Under the pieces are notes generated by a model. The model was not told where the DNA came from. It worked only from the letters and a program-made list of their open reading frames with translations, and made no database searches. DNA of 64,000 nt, taken from assembly GCF_023208015.1 (NCBI RefSeq), contig NZ_CP051627.1, positions 3,233,501 through 3,297,500 on the forward strand, given 5' to 3'. The position numbers were made by a program, and so were the translations under genes. Source of the DNA: Thermobifida alba. GTDB lineage: Bacteria; Actinomycetota; Actinomycetes; Streptosporangiales; Streptosporangiaceae. This document shows, piece after piece, positions 50,254 to 57,661 of the stretch. Position 1 is the stretch's first letter. Every line of letters begins with the position of its first letter.

Positions 50254-51363
50254 TCAGGAGCAGGTGGCTCCGTTGAGGGTGAACTGGGTGGGGGTGGAGA
50301 CGCTGCCGGTCTTGTCGGCGACGAAGCCGAGTTCGGTGCTCTGACCGGGGTTGAGGGTGGCGTTCCAGGCGGGGGCGGTCACGGTGATCTGGGAGCCGTT
50401 CTGGGTCCAGTCGCCGTTCCAGCCGTTGGAGATGTTCACGTTGGCCAGGGTGAACTGCAGGGTCCAGTTGCTGATCGGGGAGGTCCCGGTGTTGGTGACG
50501 GTCAGGGCGCCCTGCATGCCGTTGCCCCAGTCGTTGACCACGGCGTAGTCCACGTCGCAGGGACCACCCGGCGTACCCGGCTCGCCCGGCTCCTCACCCG
50601 GACCACCCGGCTCCTCACCCGGGTCACCCGGCTCCTCGCCCGGGTCACCGGGGGAGTCCGATCCGGCGGGGAGGGTGAAGGTCCACCCCTGGGCCTTCCA
50701 CTGCGGGATGACCTGGTCCACGGCCTGGACCGTCTGACTGCGGTCGCCGCCGCCGTCGTGCAGCAGGATCACCGCGCCCGGAGTGACCCGGTCGTTGAGG
50801 CGCCGGACCAGTTCGGCGGTGCCCGGCGGCTCCCAGTCGGCGATGTCCATCGCCCATCCCAGCGGCTGCATCCCCAGATCAGCTGCGACCTGCGGCGACT
50901 GTCCCCAGGAGCCGTAGGGCGCCCGGAAGTAGGGGATGGCGGCTCCCGGCACCGCCTCGCGGATCGCCGCGTTGGTCGCCACCAGGTCCGCCCGGATCTG
51001 CGCCGCCGACCAGTTGCCCAGGTCGTCGTGGCGCATCGAGTGGTTGCACAGCGTGTGCCCCTGCCGCACGATCTGCCGGACGATGTCGGGATGCTGCCGC
51101 ACGTGGTCGCCCCACAGGCAGAACACCGCCTTGACCTGGTGCCTGCTCAGCACCGAGAGCAGCGCGGGCGTGTCGTCCGGATCGGGGCCGTCGTCGAAGG
51201 TCAGCGCCACCGTCTGCCCGCTCTGACCGGTCGTGGTGACGATGTCGGCGGTGACGTCGGCCTGCGCCGGGGCGGCCATGCCGAAGACGAAGCCGAGGGC
51301 GAGGGCGGACAGTGTGGCGAGGAGGCGGCTCCCTGTCCGGGAGCTTCTGGGGGTCGTGGTCAC
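50254..51363 (-). CDS. Secreted CE4 polysaccharide deacetylase with C-terminal CBM2
   Basis: 369 aa from GTG 51363, preceded by AAGGAGAG. Signal peptide to about residue 35 (LGFVFGMAAPAQA). CE4 domain about 45-235 with VALTFDDGPD, NHSMRH (zinc His pair), YFRAPYGSWG, MDIADWE and LLHDGGG. A Pro/Gly/Glu linker of PGEEPGDPGEEPGGP type leads to a CBM2 (CDVDYAVVNDWGNGMQGALT, and NGWNGDWTQNG) that binds crystalline cellulose or xylan. In a xylan cluster it probably acts as an acetylxylan esterase removing acetyl side groups; chitin oligosaccharide deacetylation is the alternative. A TTTCGGAAATTTCCGGAA operator-like site lies upstream. Confidence 0.94.
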   Translation of the reverse strand: MTTTPRSSRTGSRLLATLSALALGFVFGMAAPAQADVTADIVTTTGQSGQTVALTFDDGPDPDDTPALLSVLSRHQVKAVFCLWGDHVRQHPDIVRQIVRQGHTLCNHSMRHDDLGNWSAAQIRADLVATNAAIREAVPGAAIPYFRAPYGSWGQSPQVAADLGMQPLGWAMDIADWEPPGTAELVRRLNDRVTPGAVILLHDGGGDRSQTVQAVDQVIPQWKAQGWTFTLPAGSDSPGDPGEEPGDPGEEPGGPGEEPGEPGTPGGPCDVDYAVVNDWGNGMQGALTVTNTGTSPISNWTLQFTLANVNISNGWNGDWTQNGSQITVTAPAWNATLNPGQSTELGFVADKTGSVSTPTQFTLNGATCS

Positions 51364-51384
51364 ACGGCTCTCCTTTACACGGCA

Positions 51385-51411
51385 CGAAACTTTCGGAAAT
51401 TTCCGGAAGTT
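51385..51411. promoter_or_regulatory. Xylan-regulator operator-like site A
   Basis: CGAAACTTTCGGAAATTTCC at 51385-51404 followed by GGAAGTT. It contains two overlapping dyads: CGAAACTTTCG, the form reported for streptomycete xylanase control, and CGGAAATTTCCG. It lies 22 bases upstream of the CE4-CBM2 start. Related sites B and C precede the second CE4 gene and the GH10 gene. Confidence 0.7.
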
Positions 51412-51921
51412 AAGGGGAAACTAAGGAGAATCACGCCTCCCTGTCAATATGCGCACACTTACCGTGAGGCGAACGCGTCTTCGGGCCGCGCCGGGCCCCT
51501 CCCCCGGCTCCACCCGACGGGGACGTGCGCTCGGCCGACTCGCGGGAGCCCCTTCCTCCGCACCTCCGGCGGCAGCCGTGGCACAGGTTCCGGCCCGTGA
51601 CGACCGGTCCGGGCCCCTCCGGCGAAGAGCGCTCCCCGGATGTTCTTCCTGCTGGTCCCCCGTCCGGATGTTGCACGCCGGCACGGGAAGCGGCGTGTCC
51701 GCGGTCACCGTGTGGTACTCCGCCGTGGCCGACGTGAGCAGCGCGTCCACCGCCCCGTGCCCCCGGTCGGGCCGGTCACCGCGCTCGCGGCCGCCGTCGT
51801 GGTCCTGCCGCGGGGGCCGTGAATGCTGCCCCGACGCCCTTCCCCCGGCCGGCTCCGGCGGTCACCGCCGCGGTCCGCCTCCCGCTCGGTGCTCCGACGC
51901 CGGACCGGCGCGTCACCGCGG
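51412..51921. other. 500-base gap between the two deacetylase genes
   Basis: No supported gene. The end near 51412-51440 is AT-rich and probably holds the CE4-CBM2 promoter. The rest is GC-rich with shadow frames only. I see no remnant of a binding module, and no strong terminator for the second deacetylase gene. Confidence 0.4.
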
Positions 51922-52659
51922 TCAGCCCCTCCGGGGGTGGTCGGAGCCGCTGTGCCGTCCCGGTCCGGCGGGGAGGGTGAAGGTCCACCCCCGGGCCTTC
52001 CACTGCGGGATGACCTGGTCCACGGCCTGGACCGTCTGACTGCGGTCGCCGAGCCCGTCGTGCAGCAGGATCACCGCCCCCGGGGTGACCCCCTCGTTGA
52101 GGCGCCGGACCAGTTCGGCGGTGCCCGGCGACTCCCAGTCGGCGATGTCCATCGTCCACCCCAGCGGCTGCATCCCCAGTTCGGCCGCCACTTCGGGGCT
52201 TCGCCCCCAGGAGCCGTAGGGCGCCCGGAAGTACGGGATGGCGGCTCCCGGCACCGCCTCGCGGATCGCCGCGTTGGTCGCCACCAGGTCCGCCCGGATC
52301 TGCGCCACTGGCCGGTCCTCCAGGTCGTCGTGGTGCATCGAGTGGTTGCACAGCGTGTGCCCCTGCCGCACGATCTGCCGGACGATGTCGGGATGCTGCC
52401 GCACCTGCTCGCCCCACAGGCAGAACACCGCCTCGACACGATGTTCACGCAGTACGGAGAGCAGCGCGGGCGTGTCGTCCGGATCGGGGCCGTCGTCGAA
52501 GGTCAGTGACACCGTCTGACCGCTCCGACCGGTCGTGGTGACGATGTCGGCGGTGGCCTCGGCCTGCGCCGGTGCCGCGGTACCGAGTACGAGTCCGGCG
52601 GCGAGCAGGATGACGAGGAGGCCGCTCCACCTCTCGGAGCGTCCACGGATGGTCGCCAC
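51922..52659 (-). CDS. Secreted CE4 polysaccharide deacetylase, catalytic domain only
   Basis: 245 aa from GTG 52659, where GGAGGGG gives a good ribosome site. The longer reading to 52704 would place coding over operator site B and is rejected. Signal peptide ends near PAQAEAT. The CE4 motifs equal those of the neighbouring paralogue: SLTFDDGPD, NHSMHH, YFRAPYGSWG, LLHDGLG. The two proteins are nearly identical over long segments, showing a recent tandem duplication, but this copy ends shortly after the CE4 domain (LPAGPGRHSGSDHPRRG) and has no CBM2. Expected to act on soluble acetylated xylan. Confidence 0.92.
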   Translation of the reverse strand: MATIRGRSERWSGLLVILLAAGLVLGTAAPAQAEATADIVTTTGRSGQTVSLTFDDGPDPDDTPALLSVLREHRVEAVFCLWGEQVRQHPDIVRQIVRQGHTLCNHSMHHDDLEDRPVAQIRADLVATNAAIREAVPGAAIPYFRAPYGSWGRSPEVAAELGMQPLGWTMDIADWESPGTAELVRRLNEGVTPGAVILLHDGLGDRSQTVQAVDQVIPQWKARGWTFTLPAGPGRHSGSDHPRRG

Positions 52660-52677
52660 GGGGCCCCTCCACAGGGG

Positions 52678-52698
52678 TTTTCCGGAAAATTTCCGGAA
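52678..52698. promoter_or_regulatory. Xylan-regulator operator-like site B
   Basis: TTCCGGAAAATTTCCGGAA (core 52680-52698) is a near-perfect dyad 20-40 bases upstream of the second CE4 start. Confidence 0.68.
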
Positions 52699-52760
52699 CA
52701 TCAAAGGGACACCGAAGAAAGCCGTTCCCCGACGTCAACGGGAACACGTATACCGTAGCG

Positions 52761-53810
52761 TCATTTCTTCGCCACGCTGAGTAAGGGAGCGGTGCTGTCG
52801 CGGACGACGAGTTCGGTGGCCAACTCCACCCGGGGGCTCTCGATCTCCTCGCTGTCCATGAGCCGACGCAGCGTGCGCACCGCGAGTCGGCCCATGTCGT
52901 CCAAGGGCTGGCGCACCGTCGTCAGCGGCGGCGAGGACCACCGCGCCTGCGGCAGGTCGTCGAAGCCGACCACGCTGACGTCGTCGGGCACCCGCAGGCC
53001 GCGCTGGCGCAGCGCCTCGTAGACGCCGAGGGCCATCTGGTCGCTGGCCGCGAACACCGCGGTCGGCGGCTCGGCCAGGTCGAAGAGGCGTTCGCCCGCA
53101 CGGAAGCCGGACTCGTAGTCGAACTGGCCGGGGACCACCAGCTCGGGGTCGACGTCGAGCCCCGCGGTCTCCATGCCGGCCCGGTAGCCGTCGAGACGGG
53201 CGCGGCTGCACCACAGTTCGGGCCGCCCGGCGACGAAGGCGATGCGCCGGTGGCCGAGGTCGATCAGGTGGCTGGTGGCGCTGAGCCCGCCGGCCCAGTT
53301 GGTGCAGCCGATTGTGGGCACGGTCAGGTCGGAGAGGCCGACCGGATCGATGACCACGACGGGGATGTGCAGTTCGTCCAGTTCCGTACGGAGGTCGGAG
53401 TCCAGGTCGGTGGTCACCAGCACGGCGCCGTCGCTGGCTCGGGAGCGCACGTTCTGCAGCCACTGCCGGGTCGAACTCGCCTGGCGGTGGATGGCCGACA
53501 CCGCGATGCCGCTGCCCATGCTGTGGGCGGCGTCCTCGACGCCGCGGATGATCTCCACCGCCCACGGGCTGTCCAGGTCGTTGAAGACGAGGTCGAACAG
53601 GCCGATCCGCTCGCCCCCGCGCCGTTCGCCGCCGGCCCGGCTGCCGCGGCGGCGGTAGCCGCGGGCGCGCAGCAGGTTCTCGATGCGTTCGCGGGTCTCG
53701 GGAGCCACGTCGCCCCGCCCGTTGAGGACACGTGAGACCGTCGGCGCGGACACGCCCGCTTCCGCCGCGATGGCGGAGATGGTCACGGATCGGCTCGGGG
53801 TCTCGGCCAC
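52761..53810 (-). CDS. LacI-family transcriptional regulator of the xylan cluster
   Basis: 349 aa from GTG 53810 with AGGAGG just upstream. The LacI HTH (VTISAIAAEAGVSAPTVSRV, then LNGRGDVAPETRERIENLL) occupies residues 8-50, followed by a periplasmic-binding-protein-like effector domain (IGLFDLVFNDLDSPWAVEII, PVVVIDPVG, FAASDQMALGVYEALRQRGL, VSVVGFDDLPQARWSSPPLT). The repressor presumably binds the TTYCGGAA-type dyads upstream of both CE4 genes and the GH10 gene and is released by xylo-oligosaccharides. That effector is inference from context. Divergent from the GH10 gene, sharing a 169-base control region that contains site C. Confidence 0.92.
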   Translation of the reverse strand: MAETPSRSVTISAIAAEAGVSAPTVSRVLNGRGDVAPETRERIENLLRARGYRRRGSRAGGERRGGERIGLFDLVFNDLDSPWAVEIIRGVEDAAHSMGSGIAVSAIHRQASSTRQWLQNVRSRASDGAVLVTTDLDSDLRTELDELHIPVVVIDPVGLSDLTVPTIGCTNWAGGLSATSHLIDLGHRRIAFVAGRPELWCSRARLDGYRAGMETAGLDVDPELVVPGQFDYESGFRAGERLFDLAEPPTAVFAASDQMALGVYEALRQRGLRVPDDVSVVGFDDLPQARWSSPPLTTVRQPLDDMGRLAVRTLRRLMDSEEIESPRVELATELVVRDSTAPLLSVAKK

Positions 53811-53932
53811 GCATCCTCCTCTTTGCTCTGTCCCTACTCAGAGTATGAGCGCCGAAGGCCGCGGACGCCCCCGGAGCGGAGAGCGGGGATTGACGACCTG
53901 CCCCATTGCCCTCTAGTGTCCTTCGTCACAAT

Positions 53933-53954
53933 ATTCCGGAAGTTTTCGGAAAAA
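53933..53954. promoter_or_regulatory. Xylan-regulator operator-like site C
   Basis: TTCCGGAAGTTTTCGGAA (core 53934-53951) lies 26 bases upstream of the GH10 start in the LacI/GH10 divergent region. It matches sites A and B in the TTYCGGAA-N2-TTYCGGAA arrangement. Confidence 0.7.
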
Positions 53955-53979
53955 TAGCGGCAACAAAGCTGGGAGTCTG

Positions 53980-55248
53980 ATGAAACCCCTCCGCCCCTTC
54001 ACCGCCGCGCTCACCGCGGCGGTCCTGTCCCTTCCGCTGATGGCGGCGCCCGCCATCGCGCGACCCTCCCCCGACCACCAGGCCGCGCCCCACTCCAACG
54101 CCAGGTTCGACCGGCTGCGCTGGGCCGCCCCCGAGGGCTTCTTCGTCGGTACCGCCGTCGCGGGCGGCGGCCACCACCTGGAGCAGGACTACCCCGACCC
54201 GTTCACCTCGGACCACAAGTACCGCAAGGTCCTGGCCCAGCAGTTCAGTTCGGTCTCCCCCGAGAACCAGATGAAGTGGGAGTACATCCACCCCGAACCG
54301 GACCGCTACGACTTCGAGATGGCCGACGCCATCGTCGACTTCGCCGAGCACAACGGCCAGGTCGTGCGCGGGCACACGCTGCTGTGGCACAGCCAGAACC
54401 CGGCCTGGCTGGAGGAGGGCGACTACTCCCCCGAGGAGCTGCGCGAGATCCTGCACGACCACATCATGACCGTCGTCGGCCGCTACGCCGGGCGGATCCA
54501 GCAGTGGGACGTGGCCAACGAGATCTTCGACGAACAGGGCAACCTGCGCACCCAGGAGAACATCTGGATCCGCGAACTCGGCCCGGAGATCATCGCCGAC
54601 GCCTTCCGCTGGGCGCACGAGGCCGACCCCGAAGCGGAGCTGTTCTTCAACGACTACAACGTGGATGGCGTCAACGCCAAGAGCGACGCCTACTACGAGC
54701 TCATCCAGGACCTGCTCGACCAGGGCGTGCCGGTGCACGGGTTCTCCACCCAGGGGCACCTGAGCACCCGGTACGGCTTCCCCGGCGACCTGGAGGAGAA
54801 CCTGCAGAGGTTCGACGCGCTCGGCCTGAGCACGGCCATCACCGAACTGGACGTGCGCATGGACCTGCCGGAGAGCGGCGAACCGACCGAGGAGCAGCTG
54901 GAGCAGCAGGCCGACTACTACCAGCAGGCGCTGGAGGCGTGCCTGGCCGTGGAGGGCTGCAACTCCTTCACGATCTGGGGCTTCACCGACAAGTACTCCT
55001 GGGTCCCGGTGTTCTTCGCCGGTGAGGGCGCGGCGACGATCATGACCGAGGACTTCGAACGCAAGCCCGCCTTCTTCGCCCTGCAGTCGACCCTGAAGGA
55101 GGCTCGGGGCGAGGAGCACCACGGTCCCGGCCACGGACACGGCCCCGGCCACGGACACGGCCCCGGCCACGGACACGGCCCCGGACACGGACACGGCCCC
55201 GGCCACGATCATGGTCCCGGCCACGGACACGGCCCCGGACGGCACTGA
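53980..55248 (+). CDS. Secreted GH10 endo-beta-1,4-xylanase with His/Gly/Pro-rich tail
   Basis: 422 aa. Signal peptide to about residue 28 (LMAAPAIARP). GH10 barrel about 45-375: SVSPENQMKWEYIHPEPDRY, VVRGHTLLWHSQNPAWL, acid/base Glu181 in WDVANEIFDE and nucleophile Glu289 in AITELDVRMD. It hydrolyses the xylan backbone outside the cell. No carbohydrate-binding module follows. Instead the last about 40 residues are repeats of HGPGHGHGPGHG, rich in His, which could bind metal ions or tether the enzyme. GGGAG precedes ATG 53980. Operator site C lies upstream and a terminator downstream. Confidence 0.96.
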   Translation: MKPLRPFTAALTAAVLSLPLMAAPAIARPSPDHQAAPHSNARFDRLRWAAPEGFFVGTAVAGGGHHLEQDYPDPFTSDHKYRKVLAQQFSSVSPENQMKWEYIHPEPDRYDFEMADAIVDFAEHNGQVVRGHTLLWHSQNPAWLEEGDYSPEELREILHDHIMTVVGRYAGRIQQWDVANEIFDEQGNLRTQENIWIRELGPEIIADAFRWAHEADPEAELFFNDYNVDGVNAKSDAYYELIQDLLDQGVPVHGFSTQGHLSTRYGFPGDLEENLQRFDALGLSTAITELDVRMDLPESGEPTEEQLEQQADYYQQALEACLAVEGCNSFTIWGFTDKYSWVPVFFAGEGAATIMTEDFERKPAFFALQSTLKEARGEEHHGPGHGHGPGHGHGPGHGHGPGHGHGPGHDHGPGHGHGPGRH

Positions 55249-55317
55249 TCCGTTCCGCCCCGTCGGGGCCCTTCCGGCCGCGACGGGCTCCTCGCCCGTC
55301 GTCCAAGGCCCCTTCGA

Positions 55318-55350
55318 GCCGGCGGTCCGGGAGTCTCCCGGGCCGCCGGC
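55318..55350 (+). terminator. Intrinsic terminator after the xylanase gene
   Basis: GCCGGCGGTCCGGGA (55318-55332) and TCCCGGGCCGCCGGC (55336-55350), 15-bp stem with one G-T pair, followed by CTTTTTCC. One of few hairpins here with a real T-run. Confidence 0.92.
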
Positions 55351-55493
55351 CTTTTTCCGTTCCCGCCGCCCGGGGCCGGCGGGAACGGCCCGCCTCCGGT
55401 TCCTCCGCCCCGCGCCCCACCGAGCGAACTTTGCTCTGGACGATTCGCCCAAAAAGTGTGACATTTACTACCTGAAACTGTTCTCCCTCTCTA

Positions 55494-55507
55494 TGGGAGC
55501 GCTCCCA
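55494..55507. promoter_or_regulatory. CelR operator (perfect 14-bp palindrome) upstream of the SARP gene
   Basis: TGGGAGCGCTCCCA is the exact inverted repeat known as the CelR target before Thermobifida fusca cellulase genes, where cellobiose releases the repressor. It lies 95 bases upstream of the SARP/AfsR start. No celR gene is in the window. Confidence 0.88.
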
Positions 55508-55602
55508 AAAGGAGGTTCGACCACTTCTCACCGCTGAGCGTCCCGACCCGAGGCGCACCGACACCTGTTCTCACGACGAAGAACGATTCTCCGGAAAGGT
55601 CT

Positions 55603-57573
55603 ATGGGACTGGAATTCGGTCTCCTCGGTCCGACGCAGGTCCTCCACGACGGAAGCGATCTCTGCCTCGGCCCGCTCAAACAACGCACCCTGCTGACCGC
55701 GCTGCTCCTCCAGCCCAACCGAGTGGTCCCCCTCCACCGCCTGGCCGCCGCTCTGTGGGACGACACACCTCCCCCGTCCGCGACGGCCAACCTGCGCACC
55801 TATGTGAACCGGTTGCGCAAACGCCTCCACCTCTCCCCCGGCCCCGAACGCATCGTCGCCCGCCGCCCCGGCTACCTGATCCGCGTCCGTCCCGACGAAC
55901 TCGACGCATCCGTCTTCACCGAGAAGCAGCGGCTCGGCCGCGAAGCCCTCCGCAACGGGGACCCCGCCGCGGCCGAGGCCGCGCTCACCGCGGGCCTGGC
56001 CCTGTGGCGGGGCGCCGCCGCCGAGGAGATCCCCCGCACCCCCGAACTCGCGCCCCGTCTGGAAGCGCTCGACGAACAGCGGTGCAGCGCCGTCGAGGAC
56101 CTCATGCGCGCCCGGCTCATGCTCGGCTCCGACCCGGGCCTCATCGGCGACCTGCGCCGCCTGGTGGCGGACACCCCCGTGCGGGAGAGCATGTGGGGCC
56201 TGCTGATGCTCGCGCTGTACCGCGCCGGCTCCCCGGCCGCGGCCCTGGAGACCTACCAGGCGGCGCGGCGCGCGCTGCGCGAACACCTCGGCATCGAACC
56301 CGGCGCCGAACTGGTCCGGCTCCAGCAGGGCATCCTGCACCGCGACCCCCGGCTGCTGGAACAGGAACCGCCGACCGTCCGGCTCACCCCGGGCCGCACC
56401 GCGCCCCGACTGCTCCCGGCCGCCCCCGCCACGTTCGTGGGCAGGACCGCCGAACTGCACGTCCTGGAGCAGGCGCTGCGCCCCGGGGCGCACCCCGGCG
56501 CACACCCCGCCGTCGTCGCCGTGCACGGTTCCGGCGGCAGCGGCAAGTCGGCGCTGGCCCTCAAGGCCGCCGCCTCGCTCACCGAGCACTATCCGGACGG
56601 GCAGCTCTACGTCGACCTCGGCGGCGGAAGCGGCAGCAGACCCCGCTCCCCCGCCGACGCTCTGGGCCGCCTGCTCCGCGGACTCGGCCTGACCGCCGAG
56701 GAGATCTCCGCCGACCCCGAGGAGCGCGCCTACCGGTTCCGGGAACTCACCGAACGACGTCGCCTGCTGGTCGTCCTGGACAACGCCGTGGACGAGGCGC
56801 AGGTCCGTCCGCTGCTCACCCCCTGGCCGGAGTCGGCGACGCTGATCACCAGCCGCATGCGGGGAAGCGCCCTGGACGGCGTCCGACACGTCGGCCTCGG
56901 CCCGCTGCCGCCGCCCGAGGCGGTCGAACTGCTGGCCGCGCTCTGCGGCCCCGAACGGGTCCGCGCCGAACCCGAGGCCGCGGAGCAGATCGCGCGGCTG
57001 TGCGACCACCAGCCGCTGCCCCTGTGGATCGCGGGCACCCGACTGTTCACCCGCCGCGAGTGGTCCCTGTCCGCCTTCGCCAGACTGCTCGGCGACGAAC
57101 ACCACAGACTGGACACCCTGCGCTGCGGGGACCGCTCGGTGCGCGCCAGCATCGAGGCCGACTACCTCCCCCTGTGCGCCAGCGACAGCCCCACCGACCG
57201 GCGGGCCGCCGCGCTGTTCCGCAGACTCGGCCTGGTCCGGGCCGGGGAGTTCCACGCGGCGGTGGCGTCGACACTGCTGGCCTGCGACACCACCGCCGCG
57301 ACCGCCGCGCTGGGCCGTCTGGCCGACACCCGGCTGATCGACCCGATCGGTGCCGACCGCTACCAGCTCACCGGCCTGCTCCGCGTCTACGCGGCGGAGC
57401 AGGCCGAGGCGGCCGAGAACACCGAGACGCGGCTGTGCCTGCTGCGGCGCGTGCGCTCCCTGGGAGTACGCGGCGGCCCCAATCACCCGCACATCCTGCC
57501 GGGGCCGACGGCCGACGAGCGGGAGTCGGGCCGCCGCCCCCTCGTGCCGAGGATCCGGTCCGCCTGGAGGTAG
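55603..57573 (+). CDS. SARP/AfsR-type transcriptional regulator with NB-ARC domain
   Basis: 656 aa. OmpR-like DNA-binding domain about 1-95 (PLKQRTLLTALLLQPNRVVP, then ATANLRTYVNRLRKRLHL), bacterial transcriptional activation domain about 100-245 (MLALYRAGSPAAALETYQAA), and an NB-ARC STAND ATPase about 270-550 with VAVHGSGGSGKSALALK (Walker A Lys315) and LLVVLDNAVDEAQV. It stops soon after the winged-helix part and lacks the TPR array of AfsR, so it is intermediate in length. Such proteins activate secondary-metabolite or developmental genes. The CelR box upstream suggests its expression follows cellobiose availability. A hairpin terminator follows. Confidence 0.93.
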   Translation: MGLEFGLLGPTQVLHDGSDLCLGPLKQRTLLTALLLQPNRVVPLHRLAAALWDDTPPPSATANLRTYVNRLRKRLHLSPGPERIVARRPGYLIRVRPDELDASVFTEKQRLGREALRNGDPAAAEAALTAGLALWRGAAAEEIPRTPELAPRLEALDEQRCSAVEDLMRARLMLGSDPGLIGDLRRLVADTPVRESMWGLLMLALYRAGSPAAALETYQAARRALREHLGIEPGAELVRLQQGILHRDPRLLEQEPPTVRLTPGRTAPRLLPAAPATFVGRTAELHVLEQALRPGAHPGAHPAVVAVHGSGGSGKSALALKAAASLTEHYPDGQLYVDLGGGSGSRPRSPADALGRLLRGLGLTAEEISADPEERAYRFRELTERRRLLVVLDNAVDEAQVRPLLTPWPESATLITSRMRGSALDGVRHVGLGPLPPPEAVELLAALCGPERVRAEPEAAEQIARLCDHQPLPLWIAGTRLFTRREWSLSAFARLLGDEHHRLDTLRCGDRSVRASIEADYLPLCASDSPTDRRAAALFRRLGLVRAGEFHAAVASTLLACDTTAATAALGRLADTRLIDPIGADRYQLTGLLRVYAAEQAEAAENTETRLCLLRRVRSLGVRGGPNHPHILPGPTADERESGRRPLVPRIRSAWR

Positions 57574-57611
57574 CCCCGGGAGTGGGGCGGTCCCGGGGAC
57601 CAGGACGTCCG

Positions 57612-57642
57612 CGGGGGCGGGCCCGGCCGGGTCCCGCCCCCG
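57612..57642. terminator. Bidirectional terminator between SARP and the pseudokinase operon
   Basis: CGGGGGCGGG (57612-57621) pairs with CCCGCCCCCG (57633-57642), a perfect 10-bp stem between two convergent genes. Confidence 0.82.
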
Positions 57643-57661
57643 TCTGCGGTGCGGCAGCCGC

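Noticed and set aside
55120-55245. Short tandem DNA repeats considered as a non-coding satellite
   Set aside because: They are in frame and encode the His/Gly/Pro tail of the xylanase.
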